From Marinobacterium profundum (GTDB lineage: Bacteria > Pseudomonadota > Gammaproteobacteria > Pseudomonadales > Balneatricaceae): 64,000 nt of DNA. The DNA lies in contig NZ_BCNS01000091.1 of assembly GCF_001528745.1 (NCBI RefSeq), forward strand, positions 186,001 to 250,000. The letters run 5' to 3'. The notes below the pieces were generated by a model that ran no database searches, had not been told where the DNA came from, and was given only the letters and a program-made list of their open reading frames with translations. Shown here one piece after another: positions 43,239 through 52,022 of the stretch. The translations under genes and the position numbers were made by a program. How positions within the stretch are numbered: position 1 is the first letter of the stretch; each line of letters begins with the position of its first letter.

Positions 43239-43786
43239 AGACCGTGTTCCTCGTCAGTCGGCAGCAGATGACCGTGGCCGCAGATTACCAGCAGGCAGCG
43301 GCCAAGGTCGGCGATACCCTGCATGATCATCATGATGGGCATTATGATCAGGGTTGATTTGAGTATGTAGCGGTACGGAATACCCCCGGCTTCCTGGGAG
43401 CCTTCGAGCTGGCCCCAGGAGGTGGCGACGTATTCCCAGGAGATCACCAGTATGAAAATGGACACGGGCATCAATAGCAGCAGGGTACCGAACAGGTTGA
43501 TCCAGGCCTTGCCGCGCTCACTCAGCGGGCGGTAAAAGATATCCACCCGCACATGGCCGTCGTGCTTGAGGGTGTAGGCGGCGCCCAGCAGGAAGACAAA
43601 GCTGTGCATGTAAATAATGGATTCTTGTACTGCGATGTTGCCGAAGTTGAACAGGTAGCGCATGACCACAACCACGAAGGTCGTCAGCACCATGGTCAGT
43701 GTCAGCCAGGAAATAATGCGGCCGCTCCATTCGCTGAAACAATCCAGCATCTGGACCAGTCGATTGATCGACGAGAATGAGGACAT
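43235..43786 (-). CDS. TRAP transporter small permease (DctQ family)
   Basis: A 183-residue DctQ subunit with four helices and the QESIIYMHSFVFLLGAAYTLKHDGHVRVDIFY core. It is the first gene of a two-gene operon with DctM and overlaps it by four bases. The sequence fits the DctQ subtype that accompanies 2-oxo acid or similar transporters. The 140-base gap to the DUF416 gene on the other strand carries the divergent promoters. Confidence 0.88.
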   Translation of the reverse strand: MSSFSSINRLVQMLDCFSEWSGRIISWLTLTMVLTTFVVVVMRYLFNFGNIAVQESIIYMHSFVFLLGAAYTLKHDGHVRVDIFYRPLSERGKAWINLFGTLLLLMPVSIFILVISWEYVATSWGQLEGSQEAGGIPYRYILKSTLIIMPIMMIMQGIADLGRCLLVICGHGHLLPTDEEHGL

Positions 43787-43927
43787 TTTTGTTATAACCG
43801 CGATTCAATTCGAGGAGGTACTAATATAACCGCATCAGGCAGGGCCGTCATGACTTCCCGTACTGCAAATTACTGTAAAACCCTTACAATAGGGCCTACG
43901 AAACTGCCTCGACCTGCGGAGAGATCA

Positions 43928-44533
43928 ATGAGTGATCAATTGGATATAGAAGCACGCCTGTCAGAACTGGAGCAGGTCCGGTTGACGGCCTTCTGCGCCA
44001 CCCTGTCCGAACGCATGTTTCCGAATTTTGCGCTCTTTTCCCGGCTGGCTGAATTTGGCGATGCGCAGCAGCTGCGCCAGATTCTGAATGGGGTCTGGGA
44101 TCATCTGTCCAACAGCGGTGCCAAGATGAACTTCGAAGTGCAGCTGGACAAGGTCGAGAGCAATATGCCGGATCTGGATGCCTTCGACATGTATGGTGCA
44201 TCCCCGGCACTGGACTCGGTACTGGCGTTGTTCTCCACCCTGAGCGCAATTCTGGATAATGACTCGGCTGAAGCCGTGGCGGCACTGAATCTGTCCCGCG
44301 AGTGTGTGGCGTCCTACATCGAGGTCACCGAAGGCAATGACCAGATGTCCGACGAGGAGCTGGTGCGCTTCATCAATACCCACGACATGATGTTGCAGGA
44401 AGAAGCCTTTGTGGACACGACGCTGGAATTGCTGGAAGCCGATGGTCCCTTCAACCCGGCACTGGTGAAGCAGTTGCGCGATCTGGGCTGCAACGAAGGT
44501 TTCAGCAACATCGGCATTAGTGATCAGGACTGA
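43928..44533 (+). CDS. DUF416 (YjaG-like) protein
   Basis: A 201-residue soluble protein of the DUF416/YjaG family: FCATLSERMFPNFALFSRLAEFGD, QLRQILNGVWDHL and a long acidic helical second half. Function is unknown for the whole family. ATG 43928 with ggagag upstream is chosen; the frame is open to 43850 but without support. It overlaps the next gene at TGATG, so its product may be made together with that small membrane protein. Confidence 0.82.
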   Translation: MSDQLDIEARLSELEQVRLTAFCATLSERMFPNFALFSRLAEFGDAQQLRQILNGVWDHLSNSGAKMNFEVQLDKVESNMPDLDAFDMYGASPALDSVLALFSTLSAILDNDSAEAVAALNLSRECVASYIEVTEGNDQMSDEELVRFINTHDMMLQEEAFVDTTLELLEADGPFNPALVKQLRDLGCNEGFSNIGISDQD

Positions 44534-44793
44534 TGCTCAGACTCGGCCTTTTACTGCTGCTGGTGCCGGCGATCGGCATGATGGCCGGTTACATGATGGA
44601 ACAGTCGCTGATTGATGCCTGCCTTGATGCCGGCGGATCTTTCGATTATGCCGCCGAGGCCTGTGACCCGGTGGGCAATCATGCTTTTGTACCCTTTAGC
44701 GCGCGCAATCCGTTGCTGGTGAACGGTGGCATGCTGCTCTCCACCCTGGGCCTGTTCCTGTGTCTTGGCGGCCTGTACACCAGGCGTCGCTGA
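44533..44793 (+). CDS. Small two-helix membrane protein of unknown function
   Basis: An 86-residue protein not recognised as a family. An N-terminal helix (LRLGLLLLLVPAIGMMAGYM) and a C-terminal helix (LLVNGGMLLSTLGLFLCLGGLY) frame a short acidic loop with two cysteines (DACLDAGG, EACDPVG). The loop is probably periplasmic, so the cysteines may pair. Start overlap with the DUF416 stop supports translation. Confidence 0.6.
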   Translation: MLRLGLLLLLVPAIGMMAGYMMEQSLIDACLDAGGSFDYAAEACDPVGNHAFVPFSARNPLLVNGGMLLSTLGLFLCLGGLYTRRR

Positions 44794-44827
44794 AGGCCTT
44801 TCTACTCTCTGAAACACCGGGTTGACT

Positions 44828-45286
44828 ATGAAATCACGCAGCAAAGTCCTTATCGGGCTCGGCCTTATTACGCTGGTGTCGGGCCTTTGGGCCTGGCTGA
44901 GTGGCCCGCTGTGGCTGGAGCAGTTCAATGAGCGCCAGATAGATGTGCGGGAAACCTTTCAGGCCCAGGGGCGGCTGTTTGGCCAGAGCCACGATCAGCA
45001 GGCCTGCCTGACCCAGACCCTGAATGATTTTAGTGGCTGTATCGGTTTTGAGTGCACCTTGCAGCAAGACTACTTCCTCAAGGCCTGCCTTGCTGAAGCA
45101 GCGCCTTCGCAAGGGTTCTGTGACGGCGTACCGGCGTACCGACTCAAGCTCACCGAAGATGACAAGTCCTGGGCCAAGTACGCTTGCTGGGAAGGTGATA
45201 TTCGTGGTGAAGGCTGTCGCCTGCTATTGCGCCAGCAGCAGTATGAATGCAGCGGCGGCATTGCCGCGGATGCGCCGGCGCAGTAA
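44828..45286 (+). CDS. Cysteine-rich exported protein of unknown function
   Basis: A 152-residue protein with one N-terminal hydrophobic segment (VLIGLGLITLVSGLWAWL) and then a soluble domain with eight cysteines in pairs (QQACLTQTLNDFSGCIGFEC, then KACLAEA, GFCDG, YACWEGD, EGCRLLL, YECSGG). The pattern suggests a disulfide-rich periplasmic or membrane-anchored domain. No family was recognised. It shares the strand of the two genes before it and may belong to their operon. No good ribosome site was seen at ATG 44828. Confidence 0.6.
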   Translation: MKSRSKVLIGLGLITLVSGLWAWLSGPLWLEQFNERQIDVRETFQAQGRLFGQSHDQQACLTQTLNDFSGCIGFECTLQQDYFLKACLAEAAPSQGFCDGVPAYRLKLTEDDKSWAKYACWEGDIRGEGCRLLLRQQQYECSGGIAADAPAQ

Positions 45287-45310
45287 CGCCCATTCTTCAG
45301 CGGGTGCTGA

Positions 45311-46249
45311 TCAGACGGTCAGCACCAGCTTGCCGCGTACATGACCACCGGCGCTCTGCTGGTGGGCGCTACGGGCTTCGGCCAGGGGTATTTCAGCGGC
45401 CAGGGTTAGCTTGAGGCTACCCTGGGCATAGCGCTTGGCCAACTCTGCCAGCTGGACGCCATTGGGTTCAACCCGGATGCCGCTTGCCTGCACGCCAGCT
45501 GCTTCTGCGGCGCGTACCACCGCATCAAGGGTAACCGAGGGCAAGGTGACCAGGCGACCACCGGGTTTGAGGCACTGCAATGCATTGATGCCAACCTCAC
45601 CGCCCATGCCATCGATCACCAGATCGATGTCCTGCAGCTCCTGACCCAGGTTCTGCGTCTGGTAATCAATCACCGCATCACAGCCCAGGCTTTGCAGGTA
45701 CTCATGGTTGGCCGCCGAGGCGGAGCCTGTTACCTGGGCGCCGGCCGCCTTGGCCAGCTGCACCGCCAGATGCCCCACACCGCCAGCCGCTGCCAGTACC
45801 AGCACTTGCTGGCCGGCACTGAGCTGCCCCTTGTCGAACAGCGCCTGCCAGGCAGTGAGCCCCGCCAACCCAAGCCCCGCGCCTTCACTGAATGACATCT
45901 GCGCAGGTTTGTGGGCGATCTGATTTGCCGGCGCCGCCAGATGTTCGGCATAGCATCCGGCTGCTTCAGGAAAGCGGATAAAACCAAAGACTTCGTCGCC
46001 GGGCTTGAAGCCTTCCACCGCTGCTCCGACCAGTTCAACGACGCCGGCAAACTCCCAACCGGGCACGAAGGGCAGTTTGCCTATAAAGGAAGCGGCACCC
46101 CCGCCGCTGCAGGTTTTCCAGTCAATCGGATTGATGCCGGCCGCCTTGTTGCGCACTAAAACTTCGTTGTCGCGAATGGTGGGGGTCGGCACTTCCTCAT
46201 AGCTGAGGGCGTCAGGGCCGCCAAAGGCGTGAATGCGAATCGCTTTCAT
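45311..46249 (-). CDS. NADP-dependent quinone oxidoreductase-like MDR protein
   Basis: A 312-residue medium-chain dehydrogenase/reductase. It has an N-terminal GroES-like domain (RIHAFGGPDALSYEEVPTP, KAAGINPIDWK) and a Rossmann motif VLVLAAAGGVGHLAVQLAKAAG. The zinc-binding cysteines of alcohol dehydrogenases are absent, so it is of the zeta-crystallin / quinone or enone reductase type. The substrate is unknown. It stands alone on the minus strand, with aggaga before ATG 46249. Confidence 0.87.
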   Translation of the reverse strand: MKAIRIHAFGGPDALSYEEVPTPTIRDNEVLVRNKAAGINPIDWKTCSGGGAASFIGKLPFVPGWEFAGVVELVGAAVEGFKPGDEVFGFIRFPEAAGCYAEHLAAPANQIAHKPAQMSFSEGAGLGLAGLTAWQALFDKGQLSAGQQVLVLAAAGGVGHLAVQLAKAAGAQVTGSASAANHEYLQSLGCDAVIDYQTQNLGQELQDIDLVIDGMGGEVGINALQCLKPGGRLVTLPSVTLDAVVRAAEAAGVQASGIRVEPNGVQLAELAKRYAQGSLKLTLAAEIPLAEARSAHQQSAGGHVRGKLVLTV

Positions 46250-46394
46250 GAAAGTCTCCTGCTGGGCAGAGGGGCTGCGGCGAAAGTGCTAGTCGGAACT
46301 GCAGCTCTTGAGGTTTGAATTTGTTAGGCTTGGTGTTTCTGCAGGCCGCCTGGGCGGGCCTAAACACGCGAAACAGATATCAGGTAGCAAGAGT

Positions 46395-46622
46395 ATGGTT
46401 TATTTGGGAATTTTGGAACAAGTGCTGTTCTGGGGTGGAGTTATCCTGTTTCTGGTGTCGCTGGGGCTCTATGGTCTGCGCACCCGGGATTACCGCTCAC
46501 TGCTGATGTTCTGGCAGCCGACTATTGCTTTCAGTGCCGGTGAGAACCGTATTAATCGTATCGCGCTGGTGATGATGATTCTGGCCGTTGTGCTTAAGGG
46601 TTATCTGTTTTATATCAGCTGA
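46395..46622 (+). CDS. Small two-helix membrane protein
   Basis: A 75-residue protein with two hydrophobic helices (LEQVLFWGGVILFLVSLGLYGL and IALVMMILAVVLKGYLFYI) joined by a basic loop with an aromatic FWQP turn. It is not recognised as a named family. ATG 46395 is chosen, as the open frame to 46308 has no supporting ribosome site. The gene sits just before cysZ on the same strand, 75 bases upstream. Confidence 0.5.
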   Translation: MVYLGILEQVLFWGGVILFLVSLGLYGLRTRDYRSLLMFWQPTIAFSAGENRINRIALVMMILAVVLKGYLFYIS

Positions 46623-46697
46623 TAATCTCGTATAAGTGGGCAGGCCCGGGTTAAGAGCTGCGGGCCGCCATCCAAGTGCAATCACGCAAGGTCTGTC

Positions 46698-47471
46698 ATG
46701 AAAGGAAATCCTGTTAAGGGCGCAGGCTATCTGCTGCGCGGCCTGAAAATGTTGCCCCACCCCTCGATTCGCAATTTCGTACTGATCCCACTACTGATAA
46801 ATGTGTTGCTGTTCAGCGGTGCTATCTGGCTGCTGATGAGCCAGTTTGATGGTTGGGTCGATTACCTGCTGACACAGCTGTTGCCGGACTGGGAATGGTT
46901 ATCGTTCCTGCGCTATTTGCTCTGGCCGCTGCTGGCGCTGGTGGTACTGGTGCTGGTCTATTACAGCTTTACGCTGGTGGCCAATCTGATCGCGGCACCT
47001 TTTAACGGTTTGCTGGCAGAAAAGGTCGAAAGCAACCTGCGTGGAGTTCGCAGTGCCGATGAGGGCTGGCAGGGGGTGCTGGCGCTGGTGCCGCGCACAC
47101 TGGCGCGGGAACTGGCCAAGATCGCTTATTATTTGCCGCGAGTGCTGTTGCTGCTGGTGCTGACCTTTGTGCCGGTGGTGGGCCTGATCTCGCCGTTACT
47201 GTGGTTCCTGTTCGGTGCCTGGATGATGTCGATCCAGTACTGCGACTACCCCATGGATAACAACAAGGTCAGTTTTGGGCAGATGAAGCTGCTGCTAAAA
47301 GAGAAACGCCTGACATCGATTGGCTTTGGTGGCCTGGTGCAGCTGGGCATGATGGTGCCGCTGCTGAATCTGATACTGATGCCAGCGGCGGTGGTGGGTG
47401 CCACCCTGTACTGGGTGGAAGAGCATGCACCGGTGGTGGAAGGTGAGTCAGCGGAATTACGTCTGCGTTAA
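46698..47471 (+). CDS. cysZ: CysZ sulfate permease family protein
   Basis: A 257-residue four-to-six-helix membrane protein. The CysZ/EI24 signature is clear: GAGYLLRGLKMLPHPSIRNFVLIPLLIN at the start, VANLIAAPFNGLLAEKVE, and a C-terminal FGGLVQLGMMVPLLNLILMPAAVVGATLYWV. CysZ lets sulfate enter the cell for cysteine synthesis. No other cysteine genes adjoin it in this window. Confidence 0.9.
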   Translation: MKGNPVKGAGYLLRGLKMLPHPSIRNFVLIPLLINVLLFSGAIWLLMSQFDGWVDYLLTQLLPDWEWLSFLRYLLWPLLALVVLVLVYYSFTLVANLIAAPFNGLLAEKVESNLRGVRSADEGWQGVLALVPRTLARELAKIAYYLPRVLLLLVLTFVPVVGLISPLLWFLFGAWMMSIQYCDYPMDNNKVSFGQMKLLLKEKRLTSIGFGGLVQLGMMVPLLNLILMPAAVVGATLYWVEEHAPVVEGESAELRLR

Positions 47472-47559
47472 ATGAGGCTGCTAGGTAAACGGTGCGATTC
47501 GCTTCGCTCATCAGCACCCTGATGCACGTGCCCCGCAACCCTATTACACCCTATGCTTC

Positions 47560-47595
47560 CTTACTTCGAGGTGGCCGGATATGGGTCGAGGTAAG
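47560..47595 (-). terminator. Hairpin downstream of phoR
   Basis: A ten-pair inverted repeat CTTACTTCGA / TCGAGGTAAG with one G-T pair and a 16-base loop, 15 bases past the phoR stop. It lacks a clear T run on the minus strand, so terminator activity is uncertain. Confidence 0.35.
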
Positions 47596-47609
47596 ATGAA
47601 AGTGCTGCT

Positions 47610-48941
47610 CTAGTGCCGGGCGTCGGCGGTTTCGGTCTTGCGATCGGCGGCGTCGACCAGCATCTCGGGCGGGAAGTGGCAGCTGAAGGTGCTGCCCTTA
47701 CCAGGTCGGCTGTCGATACTGAGATGGGCGCCGTGGCGCACCAGCACATGCTTGACGATGGCCAGCCCAAGGCCTGTGCCGCCGCTGGAGGATGAGCGGC
47801 TTTCATCGACGCGGTAAAAGCGTTCCGTCAGGCGCGGAATATGGATGGAGTCGATACCGATGCCGTCGTCCGCGACCGAGAAGTGCCCGCCGTTTGTGTC
47901 TGTCCACCAGCGCAGCGCTATCCTGCCCCCGGCCGGTGTGTAACGCACGGCATTGAATACCAGATTCGAGAAGGCGCTGTGCAGCTCCAGTTCCTGGCCG
48001 GCCAGATCAAAATCGCTGTCCAGCTGCAGACTGATGACATGGTCTTTTTGCTGGGTTTGCGTCAGCACCTGGGCATCCTGACGAATCTGCTCCAGCATGG
48101 GTTTGAGCTGGATCTGGTGTTCATCGGCGATATGGTTGCTGGACTCCAGCCGTGACAACAGCAGCAGGTCATTGACCAGACTCTCCATGCGCAGTGCCTG
48201 AGCCTGCATCTGTCCCATGGCGCGGGCCAGCGGACGCGGCAGATCCTGATCCATAAAAGTTTCGACATAGCCGCGAATGACCGTTAGAGGTGTGCGCAGC
48301 TCGTGGGAAGCGTTGGCGACGAAGTCCTGGCGGGTCTGCTCCAGGCGCATCAGTCGGGTAATATCACGGGCCACCAGCAGCCGGTTGCCTTCGCCGAAGA
48401 GGGTGATCTGGTATTGCAGGTGCAGGTCGTTGTTTACAGGGCTCGGCAGTTCCAGTGGCTCGGCATACTGGCCCTTGCGGAAATAGCGGATAAAACGCGG
48501 GTCACGCAGCAGGTTTATTACCGGCTTGCCGCGATCCGACGTCGCCTTTAGGCCCAGCAGCTTGTCGGCCGAACGGTTCCACCATTCCAGATTGTTGTTG
48601 CGATCGACAATGACGATGCCGTCCTGCAAGGCGGCGGACGACTGCTGGAAACGCAGGATAACGGCCTGCAGGCTCTTTTCACGGCTGCGATCGGTTTTTT
48701 GCGTGCGTGCCAGCTCGTCCAGCAGCTCACCCCAGTAACCTGTGGCCTCGGGCGGCGCCGCGCCATCATTGCGCTGTAGCCAGGTCTGGAGTTTCTGAAA
48801 CTGGCGAATCTGGTAGCTGCCCCAGCCCAGCAGGCCGGCAGTGGCGCCCCAGGCCGGGGTGCCAAACAGCAGACCGGCACCCGCTCCGGCCAGTGCACTC
48901 AGGCACAGGCTGACGAACATTGCGTGCTGCGTGTTCTGCAT
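47610..48941 (-). CDS. phoR: Phosphate regulon sensor histidine kinase
   Basis: A 443-residue PhoR. Two N-terminal membrane segments (about 7-45) precede a PAS domain (about 95-200). The DHp helix has His213 in FVANASHELRTPLTV. The catalytic domain contains NLVFNAVRYTP, DDGIGID and GGTGLGLAIVKH. PhoR senses phosphate status through the Pst system and PhoU and phosphorylates PhoB. It is 33 bases downstream of phoB in the same operon. Confidence 0.94.
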   Translation of the reverse strand: MQNTQHAMFVSLCLSALAGAGAGLLFGTPAWGATAGLLGWGSYQIRQFQKLQTWLQRNDGAAPPEATGYWGELLDELARTQKTDRSREKSLQAVILRFQQSSAALQDGIVIVDRNNNLEWWNRSADKLLGLKATSDRGKPVINLLRDPRFIRYFRKGQYAEPLELPSPVNNDLHLQYQITLFGEGNRLLVARDITRLMRLEQTRQDFVANASHELRTPLTVIRGYVETFMDQDLPRPLARAMGQMQAQALRMESLVNDLLLLSRLESSNHIADEHQIQLKPMLEQIRQDAQVLTQTQQKDHVISLQLDSDFDLAGQELELHSAFSNLVFNAVRYTPAGGRIALRWWTDTNGGHFSVADDGIGIDSIHIPRLTERFYRVDESRSSSSGGTGLGLAIVKHVLVRHGAHLSIDSRPGKGSTFSCHFPPEMLVDAADRKTETADARH

Positions 48942-48974
48942 ACTCGTCTGGGCCCCTGATTGTCAGATGGCGAA

Positions 48975-49670
48975 TTATGCCACCTGGGAGGAGAAACGGT
49001 AACCAGTGCCGCGAACGGTTTGCACCAGGTAGTCGTGACGCTCAGTGAGTGCCTTTCTCAGGCGGCGTATATGCACATCGACGGTACGTTCCTCCACGTA
49101 GACATTGCCGCCCCAAACCATGTCCAGCAGCTGGCTGCGAGAGTAAGCGCGGTCCTGATGCGTCATGAAAAACTGCAGCAGGCGAAACTCGGTCGGCCCC
49201 AGCTCAATGGGCTTGTCGTCGGAGGTCACGCGGTGCGAGATGGGGTCCAGCATCAGGCCATCCACGCTAACCGGTTCTTCGACGCCCTTGGGCGTGGTGC
49301 GGCGCAAAACCGTTTTCAGCCGTGCCACCAGCTCGCGTGGCGAGAAGGGCTTGGTGATATAGTCATCCACCCCGGCCTCAAGCCCCTTCACCTTGCTGTC
49401 CTCTTCACCCTTGGCGGTCAGCATGATGATGGGGATTTCTGCGGTGAGTGCATCCTTGCGCAACCTGCGGGCAAATTCGATGCCGGTCATACCGGGCATC
49501 ATCCAATCCAGCAACACCAGATCCGGTGGGCTGTCCACGACCAGTTCGTGGGCATCGCGGGCGTTATCAGCTTCCAGGCACTCGTAGCCGGCCATTTCCA
49601 GCGCCACCGCGATCATTTCACGTATCGGCGCTTCATCGTCGACAATCAGTACACGTTTTGCTGCAGACAT
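48975..49670 (-). CDS. phoB: Phosphate regulon response regulator
   Basis: A 231-residue PhoB: receiver domain with acidic pocket Asp11/Asp12, phosphoacceptor Asp55 ([10 protein letters not shown]) and a conserved TAK lysine, then a winged helix with [14 protein letters not shown] and [15 protein letters not shown] 49670, with agga upstream, gives the family length; the longer open frame to 49694 has no support. A Pho box at 49723 suggests autoregulation. Confidence 0.95.
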   Translation of the reverse strand: MSAAKRVLIVDDEAPIREMIAVALEMAGYECLEADNARDAHELVVDSPPDLVLLDWMMPGMTGIEFARRLRKDALTAEIPIIMLTAKGEEDSKVKGLEAGVDDYITKPFSPRELVARLKTVLRRTTPKGVEEPVSVDGLMLDPISHRVTSDDKPIELGPTEFRLLQFFMTHQDRAYSRSQLLDMVWGGNVYVEERTVDVHIRRLRKALTERHDYLVQTVRGTGYRFSSQVA

Positions 49671-49722
49671 GGGTCCTGCCTCTGTACGTAGCAATTAAGA
49701 CGACATCATTACAAACGTAAAT

Positions 49723-49740
49723 TATGACAGAGATGTGACG
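49723..49740 (-). promoter_or_regulatory. Pho box upstream of phoB
   Basis: Read on the minus strand, CGTCACATCTCTGTCATA gives two seven-base half-sites 11 bases apart (CGTCACA and TGTCATA), close to the Pho box repeat CTGTCAT. It lies 53 bases upstream of the phoB start. Confidence 0.68.
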
Positions 49741-49778
49741 AAGGCCGTAATCAGCGCCAATTGGTTGGTTTTTCAGGT

Positions 49779-49801
49779 AAAAAGGCGCCGATCAGGCGCC
49801 T
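49779..49801 (-). terminator. Terminator overlapping the ubiA stop codon
   Basis: On the minus strand a seven-base stem AGGCGCC / GGCGCCT with loop TGATC is followed by five T residues. The TGA stop of ubiA is in the loop, so the last codons are part of the hairpin. Confidence 0.75.
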
Positions 49802-50697
49802 GTGCTGAGACTGTAGTCCGCTGCCAGGCCGATAAAGATCACCAGGCCGGCGTAATGGTTGTTGAGAAAGGCACGAAAGCAGGCATCACGCATCCGCGTG
49901 CGGGTGAGCCAGGCCTGGTAGACGAAGAAGCCGGCGGCGGCGACTAGACCTCCGTAGTACCAGGCGCCAAGGCTGAGGTTTTGCCCCACCATCACCAGGC
50001 ACAGCAGCGACAGCCCCTGCAGCAGGCCAATAATCACCCGGTCCGCATCACCGAACAGGATGGCGGTGGATTTAACGCCAATCTTGAGGTCGTCGTCGCG
50101 ATCGACCATGGCGTAGTAGGTATCGTAGGCCACTGTCCACAATAGATTGGCCAGAAACAGCAGCCAGGCGTTTGGTATCAGCTCGGCCTCCAGCGCGGTA
50201 AAGGCCATGGGGATGGCCCAGGAAAAGGCGGCACCAAGCACGACCTGGGGCAGGTGGGTATAGCGCTTCATGAAGGGGTAGCAAAACGCCAGCAGCAGGC
50301 CGCCGAATGACATCAGCACCGTGGTGTAGTTGGTATAGAGCACCAGTATGAACGCCAGTATCATCAGCACGGCGAACAGGTACAGGGCCTCGCGGCTGCT
50401 GACGCGGCCGGAGGCCAGTGGTCGGCCGGCGGTACGCTTGACATGGCCGTCAACCTTGCGATCAGCGAAGTCATTGATAACGCAGCCGCCGGCGCGGGTA
50501 AGGAACACGCCGGCACTGAAGATCAGCAGGATATCCAGTGGTGGTACGCCGTCTGCGGCTATCCATAGTGCCCAGAAGGTTGGCCACAGCAGCAGGTAGA
50601 TACCGATGGGCTTATTGACCCTGGACAGCTGGATATAGGCATCCAGGCGATCACGCAGATGTGCGGACAGACTTTGGCTAGCGGGTGGCTGATGCAT
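49792..50697 (-). CDS. ubiA: 4-hydroxybenzoate octaprenyltransferase
   Basis: A 301-residue polytopic prenyltransferase. It has the first Asp-rich motif NDFADRKVD (in [23 protein letters not shown]) and the second [19 protein letters not shown], and about eight to nine helices. UbiA prenylates 4-hydroxybenzoate in ubiquinone synthesis. ATG 50697 (MHQPPAS) is chosen because upstream codons lie inside ubiC. It begins five bases after the ubiC stop, so the two are one operon. Confidence 0.93.
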   Translation of the reverse strand: MHQPPASQSLSAHLRDRLDAYIQLSRVNKPIGIYLLLWPTFWALWIAADGVPPLDILLIFSAGVFLTRAGGCVINDFADRKVDGHVKRTAGRPLASGRVSSREALYLFAVLMILAFILVLYTNYTTVLMSFGGLLLAFCYPFMKRYTHLPQVVLGAAFSWAIPMAFTALEAELIPNAWLLFLANLLWTVAYDTYYAMVDRDDDLKIGVKSTAILFGDADRVIIGLLQGLSLLCLVMVGQNLSLGAWYYGGLVAAAGFFVYQAWLTRTRMRDACFRAFLNNHYAGLVIFIGLAADYSLSTGA

Positions 50698-50702
50698 GGG
50701 CG

Positions 50703-51365
50703 TTATCCGTTGTGACCCCGAAAGCGGGGATATTCGACGTGCTGGAGTGCGGGCAGAAACACCTCGCACACCAGCAGGGGTTTGTTGGCCAGCCGGAACA
50801 CCGAACGGCGGGCCCAGAGCGGGTCGCTGCCCTGCAGGCGCAGCCGGCCAATCTGCAGTGGCTCGCGCTGCATCGACAGGTCGCTGAACAAGAGTGTCCC
50901 CAGGGAGCGGCTGCCCACGCCCCTGAGCTGACGCTGCGGCCCTGACAGGGTATCAATCGGAATCACCGAGCGGGCATAGACCCAGGGCTCACCCTGGCCC
51001 AGCAGCTGCACCTCGCGGATCAGCGCCTGGCGCCGTGGCTGCATGCCCAGGGCACGGGCTTCAGAGCGGGTTGGGCGGGCATAGCCCAGACGTACAAGCT
51101 GGACACTGAACTGGCCATGACTCGCCCGTGTCAGCCGTTTTGTCAGGCTGCCCCTGTCCTGCAACCAGTCGCGCCAGGGCTGGGGTGCGGCCAGCCGGGA
51201 CGGTCGCCTGAGGGCGCGCCAGCGGGTCGAAAAATGGTTACGAGTCAGGGCTTGAGCGGGTGTCACGGCAGGGTCCGGGGCAGGAAAGGGGCCTATCTTA
51301 GCACTCAGGTCGCTGGGCTCAAGCGGGCTGAGGCATACATCTTCGCGGCCCGGCTGTGGTAGCAT
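50703..51365 (-). CDS. ubiC: Chorismate lyase
   Basis: The frame encodes a UbiC-type chorismate--pyruvate lyase that supplies 4-hydroxybenzoate to UbiA. Family features include [32 protein letters not shown] and [18 protein letters not shown]. The start is doubtful. ATG 51365 gives 220 residues, longer than usual, with an unconserved first 45 residues. It lies only six bases from the divergent DUF1415 ATG, leaving no room for promoters. GTG 51266 would give about 187 residues and is a good alternative. Confidence 0.85.
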   Translation of the reverse strand: MLPQPGREDVCLSPLEPSDLSAKIGPFPAPDPAVTPAQALTRNHFSTRWRALRRPSRLAAPQPWRDWLQDRGSLTKRLTRASHGQFSVQLVRLGYARPTRSEARALGMQPRRQALIREVQLLGQGEPWVYARSVIPIDTLSGPQRQLRGVGSRSLGTLLFSDLSMQREPLQIGRLRLQGSDPLWARRSVFRLANKPLLVCEVFLPALQHVEYPRFRGHNG

Positions 51366-51371
51366 CGCGCG

Positions 51372-51947
51372 ATGAACGAAAAGACGACAGAATTGTGTGC
51401 CGATCAGGTGCGTGCGCTAACCGAGCGCTGGGTTGAGGTCATGGTGGTGGGGGAGAATCTGTGCCCCTTTGCTGCTGCGGTACTCAAGCGTGAGCAACTG
51501 CGCTTCGCGGTATCACCGGCGGACAGCGCCGAGGCCGTGGCCCGCGATTTCCTGCAGGAGCTGGCTCTGATCCAGCAGGCGCCGGAAGAAGAGATTGCCA
51601 CAACGCTGATGATAGTGCCGGCGGCATTGGATGACTTCTACGATTACCTGGATGCGCTGGCGCAGTGCGAGGCACTGATCGCGAAGGCCGGGCTGGAGGG
51701 GGTGTTTCAGCTGGCCAGCTTCCATCCGCGCTATCGCTTTGGTGGCGTGCCGGCCGACGATATCAGCCACTGGACCAACCGCTCGCCCTATCCGATGTTT
51801 CACCTGCTGCGTGAAGGTCAGATGAGCCGCGTGCTGGCACACTATCCCGACCCCGACGCCATCCCGGAGCGCAATATTGCGCACCTGCGAGCACTGGGCC
51901 CTGAGGGACTGATCAAGCTCTTCCCGCCTTTCGCCGATTACTGCTAA
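51372..51947 (+). CDS. DUF1415 protein
   Basis: A 191-residue soluble protein of the DUF1415 family. It has the opening RWVEVMVVGENLCPFAAAVL, a central FQLASFHPRYRFGG and NRSPYPMFHLLRE, all conserved in proteobacterial members. The function is unknown; the conserved Cys, His and Arg residues suggest an enzyme. It is divergent from ubiC and ends before a hairpin at 51965. Confidence 0.85.
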   Translation: MNEKTTELCADQVRALTERWVEVMVVGENLCPFAAAVLKREQLRFAVSPADSAEAVARDFLQELALIQQAPEEEIATTLMIVPAALDDFYDYLDALAQCEALIAKAGLEGVFQLASFHPRYRFGGVPADDISHWTNRSPYPMFHLLREGQMSRVLAHYPDPDAIPERNIAHLRALGPEGLIKLFPPFADYC

Positions 51948-51964
51948 ACAGCTGTTATAACGAA

Positions 51965-51997
51965 AATGGCCGCGGAGCTAGCGCTACCGCGGCCATT
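51965..51997. terminator. Hairpin between DUF1415 and phoU genes
   Basis: An 11-base perfect stem AATGGCCGCGG / CCGCGGCCATT with an 11-base loop lies between two converging genes. The flanks are only weakly T-rich on either strand. Confidence 0.65.
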
Positions 51998-52022
51998 GTA
52001 TTGTTACGCCAGTGTGCGGGGT

